Source: Glandiceps talaboti (Eukaryota > Hemichordata > Enteropneusta > Spengelidae). Taken from it: a stretch of 64,000 nucleotides of DNA. Below the pieces are notes generated by a model. That model searched no databases. It was given only the letters and a program-made list of their open reading frames with translations, and was not told where the DNA came from. A program made the position numbers and the translations under genes. The stretch spans positions 10,713,440 through 10,777,439 of the forward strand of contig NC_135571.1 of the NCBI RefSeq assembly GCF_964340395.1. The letters are read 5' to 3'. This document shows, one piece after another, positions 1-12,312 of the stretch (its first letter is position 1; each line of letters begins with the position of its first letter).

Positions 1-178
1 CTATTTATGGCAGTTACTGTTTTTTTTAAAAAGTACTTTAGAGCAAGTGTGTATGTGGGGCAGATATCATTTGCTTGTTCATGATTGGCTCAGCAGTTGT
101 CTTCACTGAAGTAGGGAGGGTTTTTATGTTTCCCCACGGATCTATATCTGCAGACTGCATGGGCTGGACAAACACACA
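1..178 (+). repeat. Dispersed repeat, inverted partner of 8,489-8,658
   Basis: The first ~178 bases match the reverse complement of 8,489-8,658 over the whole length, with scattered substitutions and small gaps (roughly 80-85% by eye). Shared landmarks are TATTTATGGCAGT at the outer end and CCCCACGGAT near the inner end. The left copy is at the window edge, so its true end is unknown. It is either two copies of one dispersed family in opposite orientation or the ends of a large old element. No transposase was seen between them, so I favour the former. Confidence 0.75.
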
Positions 179-880
179 CTGATAAAAAAACATCGCAAAT
201 AAATAATTACATCAGAATGAAGACTGTGCCTGTCTACTGTAACTGTGATTTAGTGTACCTTTGTCCAATAGACCTTTCCTGGGTTTCAAAATCCGGAAAT
301 ACTCTATTGTATTATTGCTGTACAAATGGGAAATAAAATATACATTCTCCACAAATCATACACGTCATGTGGTATCTCAGACAATGATAGATTTGTTGTA
401 GTAGTCTGAAGTTATACATATATAAACCTTGTAATGGAATAAATGTAATTCCTACCTCGACAGTACCGGTTACTGCTATAACAGTATCCGTAACAAGTAT
501 AGGGACTATATGTACAGCGATTAGGCCTACAAAAGAAAACAACAAAAATATGACTTGAAGACTTTCAAAACCCAATAACGTGACAATAATTAGAATAGCA
601 TTTGATCACACTACATGCACCGACGAGTGTATTTCAGAAAATATAACCCACAGTTAATTTATAAACCGCCATCTGTTTAGTATTTTGATCTTAATGATTT
701 GTCAATCATTTTGAGTGTTCCAACAATTAAAGTATCACATCCCAAAGGTTCGAAATTGACTATGGAAAATAAAACCATTCATTTGCATACTTGAGTAGCT
801 TACTGGTGGTGTTTTTTTTAATTGTTTTTTTTTGGTGTTTTTTTTTTTTTACATTTCTAGTAATTACCTAATTACCAGGA
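179..880. other. Gene-free stretch
   Basis: No exon-like open frame with splice sites and no recognisable protein similarity. Sequence is AT-rich with a T-rich run near 815-850. Confidence 0.5.
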
Positions 881-2046
881 ATAATAGAATATGCTTAGGA
901 GTCCATGAGATTAGAAAGTACATCATCAAAAGATACTGAACATGTGTGCTTTGTTATCATCAATGTATGTACTAATTTATCATTTAAAGATAACACTCTT
1001 ACGATATTGCTTAACTGCCAAAAATAATTAATTATGCAAATTTGTCATTGAAATAAAGGTTATATCAAAAACTTTTATAGTACCTGCACACTTTATTATT
1101 ATTGCCGCTTGTACCACATAATATGAAATTTGAAGATTGTATTCTTAACATGACATTCACAAGCCATTAACGGTCCAAGTGCAACAAACCCGCGGGCTTG
1201 CCTGACGAAAACGGGTGTCATAAAAGTTGTTTGCATCTCTAAAGCTGTTTGTAGTGTTACTTATAATAGCCTAATAAATTGATAACAACTGATATAAGAC
1301 GGAGATAAGGTTTGCCTCAATTGACCCACTCCTTAGAAATGATCTTACGCTGTGAACTACACTGTTTACTTGTGTTATGTAAGAGCCCATCATCACATGT
1401 GTAAATATTGGTACTCTTTGATAACAAGTGGACTTGCTTCTTTAATGGCTTGTCCCAGTAATGAGATACTGCATAATTACCAAAAGTAATTAATTATTCA
1501 AATTACTCATTAAAATCTAAAGCTATATCAACGAGCTTTGAAATGCACATGTGCTTTGTTGTTGTTTATGTATGTACTAAATTATGAAATTAGCAGATTC
1601 CCTAATGACCAACATTTCAAATTATGCAAATTACTCATTAAAATTAATATCTAATCTAAAACAAGCTTTGTTGTGTACAAAAACTGTGTTGTTACCAATG
1701 TATATGTCAAATTACATGTAAATAGAAGCTTGCATTCTTAAGATATAGCCTAATTACTGGAAATCATTAATTATGCAAATTATTCATTACAATTGAAAGC
1801 TACATCAACAAGCTTTTCAGAACACATGGGCTTTGGTATCATAAATGTATGTACAAAATTATATAGAAATTGAAGCTTGCATCCTTTAGATGTACATTAA
1901 GTACATGTACCGTAAACACTTAATTATACGTAAATGACTCATTAATAAACATAGGTAGTTTACCAAACCCTCATCATTTCTTGTCAAAGAAAATATGTAG
2001 TTTCATGAGAATCGATGTGGTATTATTTTGAGATACGTCACCACTT
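880..2046. repeat. Decayed tandem array, ~135 bp unit, interrupted by a MITE
   Basis: Diverged copies of one unit recur at about 900, 1,020, 1,470, 1,610, 1,760 and 1,920. Each carries TTAATTATGCAAATT or a variant, then a CATTAAA segment, an AGCTATATCAA-like segment, and ATGTATGTACTAA. The array ends in a CAGA-rich tract. Copies two and three are separated by the inverted-repeat element at 1,159-1,453. Looks like an old satellite-like array with no coding content. Confidence 0.65.
1159..1453 (+). mobile_element. TIR MITE-like element, family D copy 1
   Basis: Bounded by the short inverted repeat ACAAGCCATTAA / TTAATGGCTTGT. The whole ~295 bp is nearly identical, in reverse orientation, to 19,449-19,751, including ACAAACCCGCGGGCTTGCC and the block around GATGATGGGCTCTTACAT (reverse strand). 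Two copies 18 kb apart with coinciding ends show a mobile unit. No coding capacity, so non-autonomous. It splits the surrounding tandem array. Confidence 0.75.
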
Positions 2047-2152
2047 ACAGACAGACAGAGACAGACATACTCAGACAGACAGATAGACACACACACGCGC
2101 GCGCGCACGCACGCACGCACGCACGCAAACATAGACAGACAGACAGGCAGAG
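2047..2152. repeat. GACA / CACACGCG alternating purine-pyrimidine tract
   Basis: CAGA repeats flank a run of alternating CA, CG and CGCA steps (about 2,090-2,130). A long alternating purine-pyrimidine run rich in CG steps is a classic Z-DNA-prone sequence. No gene. Confidence 0.85.
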
Positions 2153-3509
2153 CATAACATAACATTCTCCTATTACAGAAGGTAAAAATGGAGATTAAAA
2201 TACCCACCAAGCATTGACAATGGCAGCCATCAATATCAGAAAAACTACAACGGTGATAAAATTTCTTCGTTTTAACATTGTTGTTCTCTGTAGGGCAAAT
2301 CACAATAAATATCATCTTCAAAGAATCAACTCAGCGAGGTACACATGAGACACAAGATAGTTAGTAAGTACGAGTACGCTGGCGCGCTCGAGGCCACCAT
2401 CCCGAGTACCATGTACCAGTGCGAGCTCTGATCCCAATGTTCATTCTAACTCTAGAGGGCGCACTGTCTCGTTACCGTTAGCTCTCTCCAGGGCCATGTA
2501 CAGATTTACATTACGCAATCACTTGCCTGACTTTTCCGACGACCACTACGCTAATTATATGACACGCTTATAAATCGATAACAGACATGTACTATTATCT
2601 TCAAACTGTATGTTCATGATTGGGTATTACGACACTTGTCCGTTGACAAGAACAGCATCCCAGGTTTCCTCCCACCCCCACGACTGAGTCCTGAACAATA
2701 ATTGTTCCAACTTCAAACGGTTATTCTCCATCACCACAAGGAGTAAATCAGAATAAGAAACATTCAGTCAAGATTTTATGACAAATATAAATAAAGTTGC
2801 AATAGTTGTAACTGGACGATTTATGGAGCGACCGCTTCATGTTATATACATCCTGAAGTACATTGATGTGTCTTCATGTGTTTGTGTTGGACTTCGTATT
2901 TTATTTTTATATTAATGTATTATGGATTTACCCTCAACATTATCACATCACATTTATAATTAATATCATTGTCTATTCATTGTTTTCGTCATCGATGTCA
3001 TTATAATTATAATTATCTGTTGTATCGCATAGACATTTTAAAAATCACGCAATTTATCTAACGTCAATATTCCAATTAATTTCTGAAATGTGTTTCAACA
3101 CAGTCGAACAAAGGAAAAAGGGGGCAATATAACTGATAATCAGTAGATGGTTTTATGAGTAACTGTAAGTATATACAAGTCTTGCGAGTAAGCCCCCCCC
3201 CCCCCGACAATCATATGCATGTGATCATGACATCAGAAAAATTAAATATGATGCTATATATGATAGGCTCCTGGTAATAATATTACTCATGTACGTCTGT
3301 AAGTTTAACTATTTCTTGCAGTCACACAACACATACATTTTCTACTAGTCAATGGAAATGGAGACCTTTGGAGTAAAACACCATTCGTTTTCTTCTTCAC
3401 ACCCAAGACTGTCTGATGGGGGAGGAGGGAGGAGGGAGGGAGTCGAGGGGATAGCGAATAGAAAAGCTACCGTTGGTGGCGTGCACCTAAATTTTTATGA
3501 TACTCGTGG
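2153..3509. other. Gene-free stretch
   Basis: No supported exon. Includes one copy of the recurring TCTAGAGGGCGC motif at ~2,451 and a C-run at ~3,191. Confidence 0.45.
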
Positions 3510-3518
3510 TTTGACATG

Positions 3519-4080
3519 TAGCTGCAATAGTTGGAGCGTCTTGTTGCGATTTTGTGGGTTTTTTGGTCTGTTTTGGTGACTTTTTAAGTTTTACTGTTTA
3601 ACCCGCACCTAACGCTACCCGCAACACAATCGACGCCCCGATCTGTCCTTTCCCCCGTCAAAAACGGCCGCCGAAAATGTGGAACAAGACAATTTTGAAA
3701 ACTTTCGCGGCTACGAGATCTCGGCAAAATGTATCGCGTGATCAACGACCTTCGTTTTCAAAATTGTCTTGTTCCGCATTTTCTGCGGCCGTTTTTGACG
3801 GGGAAAGGGCAGATCGGGGCGTCGATTGTGCTGCGGGGGATTCCTAAGAAGTGTTGCGGTTGGGAAATGTCAGATTTTCCGTAGGTAGGTCGATATTTTG
3901 GCGAAAATAGGGATTGATACGTGCGATACCGATCCGCATCGCATCAGCTGATTGGAATCCCTGCACTCGGAATATATTGTAGCGTTTAAGGTGCGGGTTA
4001 AACACTAAAACTTAAAAAGTCACCAAAACAGACGAAAAAAACCTCAAAACCGCAACAAGACGCTACAATTATTGCAGCTA
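3519..4080. mobile_element. Nested foldback, Mutator-like non-autonomous element
   Basis: A 562 bp element flanked by a perfect 9 bp direct repeat, TTTGACATG, at 3,510-3,518 and 4,081-4,089. Outer arms of ~100 bp (3,519-3,615 and ~3,985-4,080) start with TAGCTGCAATA and contain GTGACTTTTTAAGTTTTA. Inside is a second, GC-rich inverted repeat: 3,630-3,703 against 3,750-3,826, built around ACGCCCCGATCTG and AAGACAATTTTGAAAAC. Long terminal inverted repeats plus 9 bp target duplications are the hallmark of Mutator-like elements. There is no transposase, so it is non-autonomous. Confidence 0.8.
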
Positions 4081-4283
4081 TTTGACATGTTACTTAGAAA
4101 CTGTTGTTGATAGCAAGCGAATAAAAAAGAGTTTATGCGCCAAGGCGGAACCTAAGCTTAGCTGGTCGTGAAAATAAGCCCATACTCTAATATATTTATC
4201 AATAATAAAATTGACGAATTCAAGGCAGGAAATGGCAATATGGCCTTGAAAACGTTTATGTGGAGTAGACGTTGAATGGCTGT

Positions 4284-4285
4284 AT

Positions 4286-4351
<66 letters not shown>
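4284..4351. repeat. (TTTA)n microsatellite
   Basis: About 17 uninterrupted TTTA units. No gene. Confidence 0.95.
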
Positions 4352-4353
<2 letters not shown>

Positions 4354-4799
4354 TAGAACTCGGATTAAGTGAATATGTTTTAAATATTTGTCAATTTGAC
4401 GAACGTCTCAATCTTCAGCCATATCATACTACAACTTGAAAGCCGTTAGCCAGCTCAGGGCGGACGCAACACAACTCTTGCCCTGCTGTAGGCTTTAGGT
4501 TCTTCTGTACATAGACATATAGTGACGTGTAAAAAAAATAATAAATATCACTATCAATTTCAGAACTGTAATCTGTCCGCCGAGTATGTTTCACCACAAG
4601 TTCAGTCGGACACACAAGACACAGATGAAGATGTCGACAACAACAAGATTCGAATTCTGTCTGCAGTCGTGAAATTTTGTCGAGTGCTCCCCGTCACGTG
4701 ACAATATACATGTAAATAACCCCGACATGACACATAGGACAAAGGGATGTTTGTAGTGTAACAAACACATCTGTAATAAAATGATATCGATTTTTGGAT

Positions 4800-5130
4800 A
4801 CCTAGTATATGAAGTAGACTGAACGTAAACCCACTCTGTTTATTTTGTTCTCGTTTACTGATTTATTTGTATACGAACATTTGGCCTGTTTCCCAAATAT
4901 TTTAGAACACCACATTAAACCATGTGTATGTGTAAAACTCTGATTCTGTAATAAAAATTTCTCGAATTTTTGGTAGTATATGAAGTTGGCTGAAAGTAAA
5001 CCCACTCTAAGTTTATTTTGTTCTCGTTTATTGCTTTACGTGTATACGAACATTTGGCCTGTTTCCAAAACACTTTTAGAACACCACAATGTAGCATGTG
5101 TATGATTGTGTAAAACTCTGAGGGTGTGTT
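4800..5130. repeat. Tandem duplication, ~180 bp unit x2
   Basis: Two diverged head-to-tail copies share TATATGAAGT, TAAACCCACTCT, TTTATTTTGTTCTCGTTTA, GAACATTTGGCCTGTTTCC and TGTAAAACTCTGA. Open frames across it are by-products of the duplication. Confidence 0.8.
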
Positions 5131-5898
5131 CTCATTTTTGCCCAAAGCAGTTAAGTTGTCATGTAAAGTTCATTTAGCTACTGCGCAATTAGACACATTT
5201 GACCCTTTGATACATTGGTCTAGTCTACATCGCCGTTTATTCTCAGGACCTTTTGGAATTTGACAAAAGCTATCTGAGTACGTGGTAAAAAACTTGGCGT
5301 AACCGATTGTGTATCAACAGTAACTATATGTAACATTTGATAGATGATGTGTCTGAAATGGTACACCCCGTTATTTATTCATATTGCTGTTTAGTACAAT
5401 AGAGTACATCGTGTGCAAGCTCAGTTCGTGAAATAACAATAGGTAGAGAAATTAATACCCACCATGACCTAAGAATTCGAATTCCTAAAGTAACAATTTG
5501 TATTGTTTAAACTGTTAAAACGACACTATATATTTCCTCTTTCACTGTAAATTTTATTCACTGAGATCTTCGAGCTTTGTATTTTGATTTCATTGACGTA
5601 GCGACCTTCAATGTTCTTCCTATTGGTGATAAGTTTAAGCTATTACTTCAGGATAATGTGAAAGCTACGGCCAAATTTATTGAAGCGGCATTTCTTAAAC
5701 GCAAAAACTGTTTATACAGGTTAAGTTGACTTGTTATTTTATTTTCTGTGCTTAGCTGTTTGACTACCTTTTGTTCTGTAAATTACTGTTGAGGTGACTT
5801 ATAAGTCTACTCGTTGGGCTGGGAGGTGTTATTATTTATTGTTGTTTTTTTGTCAATGTAAACTTTTCAGGTAAACCTCATGTCACTATAATAAACAA
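5131..5898. other. Gene-free stretch
   Basis: No supported exon or repeat family recognised. Confidence 0.4.
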
Positions 5899-5995
5899 CT
5901 ATACTATACTATACTATACTATACTATACTATACTATACTATACTATACTATACTATACTATACTATACTATACTATACTATATACTATACTATA
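5899..5995. repeat. (TATAC)n microsatellite
   Basis: About 18 nearly perfect pentamers, slightly degenerate at the right end. Confidence 0.95.
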
Positions 5996-7053
5996 TATCT
6001 GAAATGTGTTTTAAAACAGCATTGCTAGATATAATGACTTCTCGTACAATTGTTCATCAGTATTGAATCACATTAGGTGAACACATCTGTGTAGCAGCAC
6101 ACATAGTATGGTATATATAGCCATATCGTTTTAGGTCTTCACCCAAGAATCAACCCCACCCCAATTAATTACGAGTTCAACTTATTACTGTACTACATAC
6201 ACACACCTCTAATTAACATGTACAATGTCAAAAAAATATTCAATGTGTTGGTTGTCGGATCGAAAAAATAACCTCGGTTACAGCTTTTACTAGGTATTGA
6301 AAACTATTCTTTAAAAATCAGTTTTATGCGCAATACCACGTGACTTTATCATGATACATTACATTCTACTATTGCCCACACAGGTCGTTGCAACTTGAAG
6401 TTACGTTTGTTTCTAGCCCATAACTCGTCTTGAGGAACAACACGCTATCTATTCACTCTTGTTTGCATGAGCTCTTGCTGTCTCATTTGTCTATCTTTTA
6501 TCGCAGTTTGTTTGTTGTTGAACTCGTTTACGTGTTTGTAAATAAGGCCTACGTCAGCCTAGTATTGTTAGTACGCCAGCTAGAGATTGCAGCAACATTG
6601 ATTTGGCCCTTCATAATGTTTTTCTCGGTCTGCTAGGGCAGAAAAATAAATCATTGCACAGAGAGAAAAACATTACGTGCCGAGGAGCCACGGGCCGGTG
6701 CTTCAAGCATGTAATTGTCCGATTGATCGATCAATCAATTACATCCTATGATTGAGCGGATCGAAATCGCGATTGTGAAGAGATGAAAACAACCCATCTC
6801 ACTGGTCGGCGAAAATAATTTCGCCATCAATTCTAAGTTTGACAGTAGTTTTGTGGATAAAAAAGTTTTGAAAAGTTTTATGAATAGAAAACAACAAATC
6901 CGGAATTTAATAGTTCCTATATCATGTTTGTACTTGTGTGAGATATTCCGTCTAATTTGTTCAACCCAGGTATTTCCGTATACACGTATATGAACTGTTT
7001 TCCATTCTTGAACCATTTAAGTCCAGACTACATCATACACTATTTCAAGTCTC
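5996..7053. other. Gene-free stretch
   Basis: No supported exon. A short GATTGATCGATCAATCA palindrome-like motif lies at ~6,721. Confidence 0.4.
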
Positions 7054-7392
7054 TTAAAGGGGAAGGCAACTCTAGGAAATACAGGTATTTTCATAAACTT
7101 TGTATTCTTGATAATTATTTCATGATTTCACATTTATTAGGTGAATATATTGCATTTTCATGACAATTTCTCTGAAGGAAATAAGCATATATTTAGGATT
7201 CATGAATATTAAATGTTCATCTAATCCATATTCATAACTGCAAAGACCAATGAGTGTACTTCTTCTGAAAGAATAATAACGTTGAAAAGGTGTTCTGTTT
7301 GGTGTTTCCTGGCAACCGAATGAAATTTATGTGATGTGAAATTAATGAAATAACTCTCCAGTACCTACAGTTTATGAAAATACCTTTGTTTC
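7054..7392. mobile_element. Foldback element, family B copy 1
   Basis: An imperfect palindrome. The left end TTAAAGGGGAAGGCAACTC and the right end with CAGTTTATGAAAATACC are the two arms of the same family as 14,072-14,528 and 57,771-58,158. Shared core words are TTTCATGATTTCACA, the ATGAATATT core and TTGGTGTTTC. No coding capacity. The termini look like TTAA plus AGGGGAA. Confidence 0.7.
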
Positions 7393-8488
7393 AGGCAGGC
7401 AGGCAAACCTCACTATCTCAACCTCTTCACTTACGTAATTATGAGCGAAAGGCATCATTTTCTCTTGATTTCTCAATTTGGAGTTGGGAAATAAAGTAAA
7501 GAAGAACTTTGTTCAACATAGAACTGTATTAATTCACTTTGGAGAAAATACAAGTAAAGTGCTGGTTATTTTCCTTCAATGTTCACTCTATCCATTGTGT
7601 ACGTAAAACCATTGAAAGCAAACTCCAAGACGGAACCTCGATATCAAAAAATAGTCTATTTTAGTTCGTTTACTCATGATGAACAAAGATCTGAAGGTCA
7701 GAGAACAATACTGCTGAAAGTACAGTACAGTGGCAGGACTACGTTGTCAAGACAACGGAAACTAGATGCCTCTAGCTTTTCTTTAAAGGTTTATTTGACA
7801 AAATGCCAACTTCTATTCACCTCGAGCTGTGCATGTAGACATTTGTGATTGTGGAGTACCTTGACTGTGTTTGTGACCTAACAAAAGAGGACAAGGGAAC
7901 GATTTTTTGTACCCTGGGGATTTCAGTGACAGCTTTATGAAAAAAGTCAACTATTAATCTTGTTTGCAGTAATAGCAGACAGCGGATGAATTACAGAGAC
8001 TTGTAGCTTTTATGTATCACCTCAAACATTATTGCGTTCGATGAGGTATGTCTCATTAAGAATCAGGAGAGAAGCAAATAATTTACTGGAATTGTAACTA
8101 ATATTTGTATTTTGGGCCGATAGCTTTCGACTCATAAAAGTGACTTATATGTTGACAGGAAGTATATGTGATGTATGATCCGGGTCTTAAATTGTTGTCG
8201 TGAGACAGACACGCTGTAAATAAAGTCATATGGTCCCTCGAATAAACATTTTACTGTATTTCGTAAGTGTAGAAAACACAGAATGCTAAGCCTATTTCTA
8301 CCGTCCCTGCCTTGCACAGGTGCCTCTAGCTCTGCTAAGCCAAATGTTCACCTGAAAAGTTAAAAACTTAGACTTTCGCTGTAACTTTGTTCCTTTAAAG
8401 CTTAAACCTATGGCCAAAAAGAAGAAGAAAAAAGAAGTTTCTTGTCATCGCGCGTCACTTTAAATACCTCGCGTCGGTCTTTTTTTTC
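7393..8488. other. Gene-free stretch
   Basis: An open frame at 7,579-7,848 has no recognisable domain and no supporting splice sites or neighbours. I do not annotate it. Confidence 0.4.
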
Positions 8489-8658
8489 GTGTTTGTGCAG
8501 TCCAAACAGTCTGCAAATCCGTGGGGAAAAACAAACATAACCTCCCTCCTTCAGTGACAACAACTGCAGAGTCAATCATGAAACAAGCAAAAGACATCTG
8601 TCTACATACACACTTACTCTAAAGTACTAAATAAAACGAACAGTCACTGCCATAAATA
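8489..8658 (-). repeat. Dispersed repeat, inverted partner of 1-178
   Basis: Reverse complement of the window's first 178 bases with scattered differences. The outer end is GGCAGTGACTG on the minus strand. Confidence 0.75.
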
Positions 8659-10265
8659 GTAGATTGAGTGACAAGTTAAGTTTGTAGAGAATAAGAAGAA
8701 ATCGCGTCGTCGCACCAGAAATAATTCGCCTATTATCAATATATATAATCAGGGGCGACTGTACTTTTTTAGTCGAGGTAAAAGCATACTAGAAGTTAGA
8801 GTACAAATGATTTCTTACAATAATACCTTTTATTTTCCTTTAAATATCTGGTTCAGTTTTTGAGTGCCTCAATTGCATATCGTTGTGTTAATAATACAAT
8901 ATACACCATCGCCACCCCTTTGAGGAGTCTTGAAGTTATTCATCCTTCTACCGTCTAGTTTTGCAAATATACGCTCACGAGATCATACCAACAAGTTGGA
9001 GTTCTGGCTAGAAGCGCTTATTTCCAGATCTAGCTATTTCATGTAATATATGTTTGTTCCTCTATCTCACCGCAATGTATAACAGGGATACGAACTTAAC
9101 ACAAATGTATTCAACGTCTTGATCAAAAAGTACTGAGAAATCACGCTGTATTTTTTGGTTCTTACTTCCCCATAGAAATGTCTTCTCTGCATTGTAAGCT
9201 TAATTTCTATTCCAGTTTATGACCCGTGACCTTATACCAACTATACATACGTCACCATTTCTTTGTGTTTAGCAGTATTGAGCACTTCAAGCTTGCGACC
9301 TTGATATTAGTTCCGGCTTCAACTTCCCCTTTTTGGAGAAAGTTTCCCAAGTGAATTATTTGAGATTCTACTAAGGAGAACAACATTAACGAAGAGACAT
9401 TTTATCCTAGCTCCATTTCCTTAACATGTTCAGGGGATCCGGGACAGTCATTTCGAAGAGCCCTACATGCGCGACCTCTCTAAAATACAATTATGAAAAT
9501 CTGCAAAAGGTCTACTGTACATGTACACTAGATGTTGGTGTTGGGGTAAGGTGTCGAATCCGCAAAGTTGTTTAGTTAGCGGTTACGTCTCGCCGGGTCG
9601 TAGAAAAAAAAGTGTCGAGAAACACCAGAAACCGTTGAGGAAGAAGGGAATCGATAAGTTGACAGAGGTAAAGAGAAGGAACTCGAGAAGAAGAGATATA
9701 GATCAAACACTTTTGGAAATATATTGTAATACTACCGTCATACTGGCAAACCAAAGTATTTTTTTTCCACTAACGCGCGACGAAACAAGGTAACAGACAA
9801 ACTTAGCACGTATGACCGAGTGTTTTTAAAGGAGTAAACGTTACTAGGACCGTAGGAAATAAACTGTAGTTGAATTAAAGTTGTCCGATCCCTAAAAGCA
9901 GTGTTAAATGCCAAAGTTTTGAGCGCAATTCGTCTGAATTTCTTTCATTTAATCCTACCCGGGAACACATTTTTAACTGCGTTGTCGGGCTCAGACAAAA
10001 GTTTGTCACTGATGCCACGCCTGCAGTTCAATGCAAAGGTATACATCGCGAAAATAGTTTTTCGGGGGAACTACAAAAGACAACTTTTATCTGTCCAAAA
10101 ACACTATGATTCTACCACATTTCAGTTATTGTGAAAATAAGTTCAACTTTTTTGACAATTTATAACTTTACTCACCTTAGCTTCTCAACGCAGTCGCATA
10201 CGGAGTCTTACAAAACTGTCTGCGCGACGCACACAAGGAATGTAGGGAGATGGAAAAAAATATAT
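8659..10265. other. Gene-free stretch
   Basis: Contains a lysine/arginine-rich 90-codon open frame (9,521-9,793) overlapped by an antisense frame of similar size. It matches no family I know and is not flanked by clear exons. I see no repeat family here. Confidence 0.4.
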
Positions 10266-10540
10266 TAATTTGTCTTGTACCCCAACCAATAAAGTTTGAC
10301 TACGACATTCCGTTGCTAAACTCTGATTGGTCAAAAACTTTAACAAATGTTTATCGCATCCCATAATATGTATAGCAAATAATGAGATGACGAGATGCAC
10401 AAATATAGTAATTTGTCTTGTACCCCAACCAATAAAGTTTGAATACGACATTCCGTTGCTAAACTCTGATTGGTCAAAAACTTTAACAAATGTTTATTGC
10501 ATCCCATAATATGTATAGCAAATAATGAGATGACAAATGC
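10266..10540. repeat. Tandem duplication, ~146 bp unit x2
   Basis: Two near-identical copies (10,266-10,411 and 10,412-10,540) share AATTTGTCTTGTACCCCAAC, TGATTGGTCAAAAACTTTAA and CATCCCATAATATGTATAG. High identity implies a recent event. Confidence 0.9.
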
Positions 10541-10998
10541 GCATGGGCAGATACACTTCAATGCTGTTCTATGTATCGTCGAGACTAGCACCAGTCCCCT
10601 GGGAGATTTTTCATTCTTCTTCTTGTATTGAATATTGAAATGTTTTGAATTTGTTATTCATTTCCAATTTTTGAGACGGAAAATGTGAGTAACTATTCAT
10701 ATATTTCCCAGTTCGTTGCTTTGAGTAGTAGTCTTCCATGGGTTTAGTGTTCACCTGGCTGTTAGCAATCAGGTCAGGTCGCTATTTCACACAATAGAGC
10801 ACTATTGTGTTAAAAAATTGTTCTCACGTAAAGAGTGAAAAAACGCGTAGAGACTTGAGCAAGTCGACCTCTACGACCATCTCTTTCACCCCAATGTGAC
10901 ATATGGTTGTATAATCATTTGCTTTTTACAATAGACGTATGAACTTATCTAGTCTCATTGCATGCAATCAGTCAGTACATGTTTAACACCGAGATGTG

Positions 10999-11092
10999 TA
11001 CTGACACACACACACACACACATACATACATACACACATACATACATACATATGCATACACATACACACACACAAACACACACACACACCCT
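10999..11092. repeat. (CA)n / (CATA)n microsatellite
   Basis: Interleaved CA and CATA tracts. Confidence 0.95.
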
Positions 11093-11263
11093 TATAGTGC
11101 TAAAATGGCACATATCTCTAAATAAAGCACACTAGACACAATTATAAATAATTATATATTGTGTAATATTTAATACTACGTATTCAGAATAAAGAAAAAC
11201 AAAAATCCCACTTGCACAATGACAGAATTCCTCCAAGCCACAAAATCTATTGATAAGAAGTGT

Positions 11264-11495
11264 TAAAAGGGAACAACACTCCAAGGAAACAGAGAAACTT
11301 TCATAAAACTTAGGGTTCTGGAGTGTAATTTCATGATTTCACATCACATAATTTTTGCTTGGTTGCCAAGAAATTGAAACTCTCTTGCACCTCTATTGTT
11401 CTTTCAGTGAATATCATTACTCATGGATTTTAGCATACATGAATATTCATTAGATGTACACTGAATATTCATGACTATCTGAAAAATAAACTTTT
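11264..11495 (+). mobile_element. Half copy of foldback family B
   Basis: Matches the left arm and centre of 14,072-14,528: AGGGAACAACACTCC, TTTCATGATTTCACATCAC, TTGCTTGGTTGCCAAGAAA, ATGAATATTCATTAGATG. The right arm is missing, so it is a truncated copy. Confidence 0.75.
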
Positions 11496-11511
11496 AGTAA
11501 TTTCATTTTAA

Positions 11512-11960
11512 GGTAGAATGTACCTCGGGAACCGAAAAATCAAAGTTCCTCAATTCTCTCAAAACTTTACCATAAACCTACTAGTCGTGGTCCTTTTGAA
11601 ATAAAAATAGAAGAAATTTTGGGTTTTAATGTCTTGTTTTCAAAGAAATCACCAATCATTTATTTCCCACAGAGTTCACACAGTATTTGGTGGCCATATT
11701 GGATTAGAGAACAAATTTGGGGTTTCAATGTCTTGTTTTCAGGGAAAATTGCCAATCATTTAATTTCCCACAGAGTTAACACAGCATTCGGCGGCCATAT
11801 TGGATTAAAAAATGACTAATTTTTTAGGTCATTTTATTGAGAAAATTTGTACGGTAACCCCAGATTTTGAAAATTCATTTTAACTGAGAATGTGCTGGAG
11901 TTTTCATGAACACAGTAACAGCAAAAGTTTATTATAGAGTATTTCCGAGGTAACATACTT
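11512..11960. mobile_element. Possible TIR element with internal tandem duplication
   Basis: The ends are an imperfect inverted repeat: ATGTACCTCGGGAA at ~11,518 and TTTCCGAGGTAACAT at ~11,942. Inside, an ~105 bp segment is duplicated head to tail (11,606-11,710 and 11,711-11,815), sharing AATGTCTTGTTTTCA, CCAATCATTTA and GGCCATATTGGATTA. No coding capacity recognised and no target duplication identified. Confidence 0.5.
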
Positions 11961-12312
11961 TTGATAAAATACAAGCTTTGCTACATTTTGTCTCTAGAGG
12001 GCATCATTTGTAATAAACGCACAGTCCTGACTTACCAAACACATAATACATGTACACAATTCTCTGATTTTACATTCTTTTAGCTTAGAATGACAGTAAA
12101 TTTACAGTCCACAATATATATATACTTCAAATTTGTATCTCTATTAAAATTCAATATCAATAATAATTTCGGTTTTTGTGCCATTTTTATTTTTGACACT
12201 TATTTAATATTTCACAATAGCTTTATCAATGACACTTAACCTAAGACAAAATTGGGCAATTTATTAAAATTTGTCAATGTATGTTATCCTTGTTTATATT
12301 CTCAATATCTTT

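Noticed and set aside
9521-9793. 90-codon basic open frame
   Set aside because: No family similarity, no splice context, and an overlapping antisense frame of the same size.
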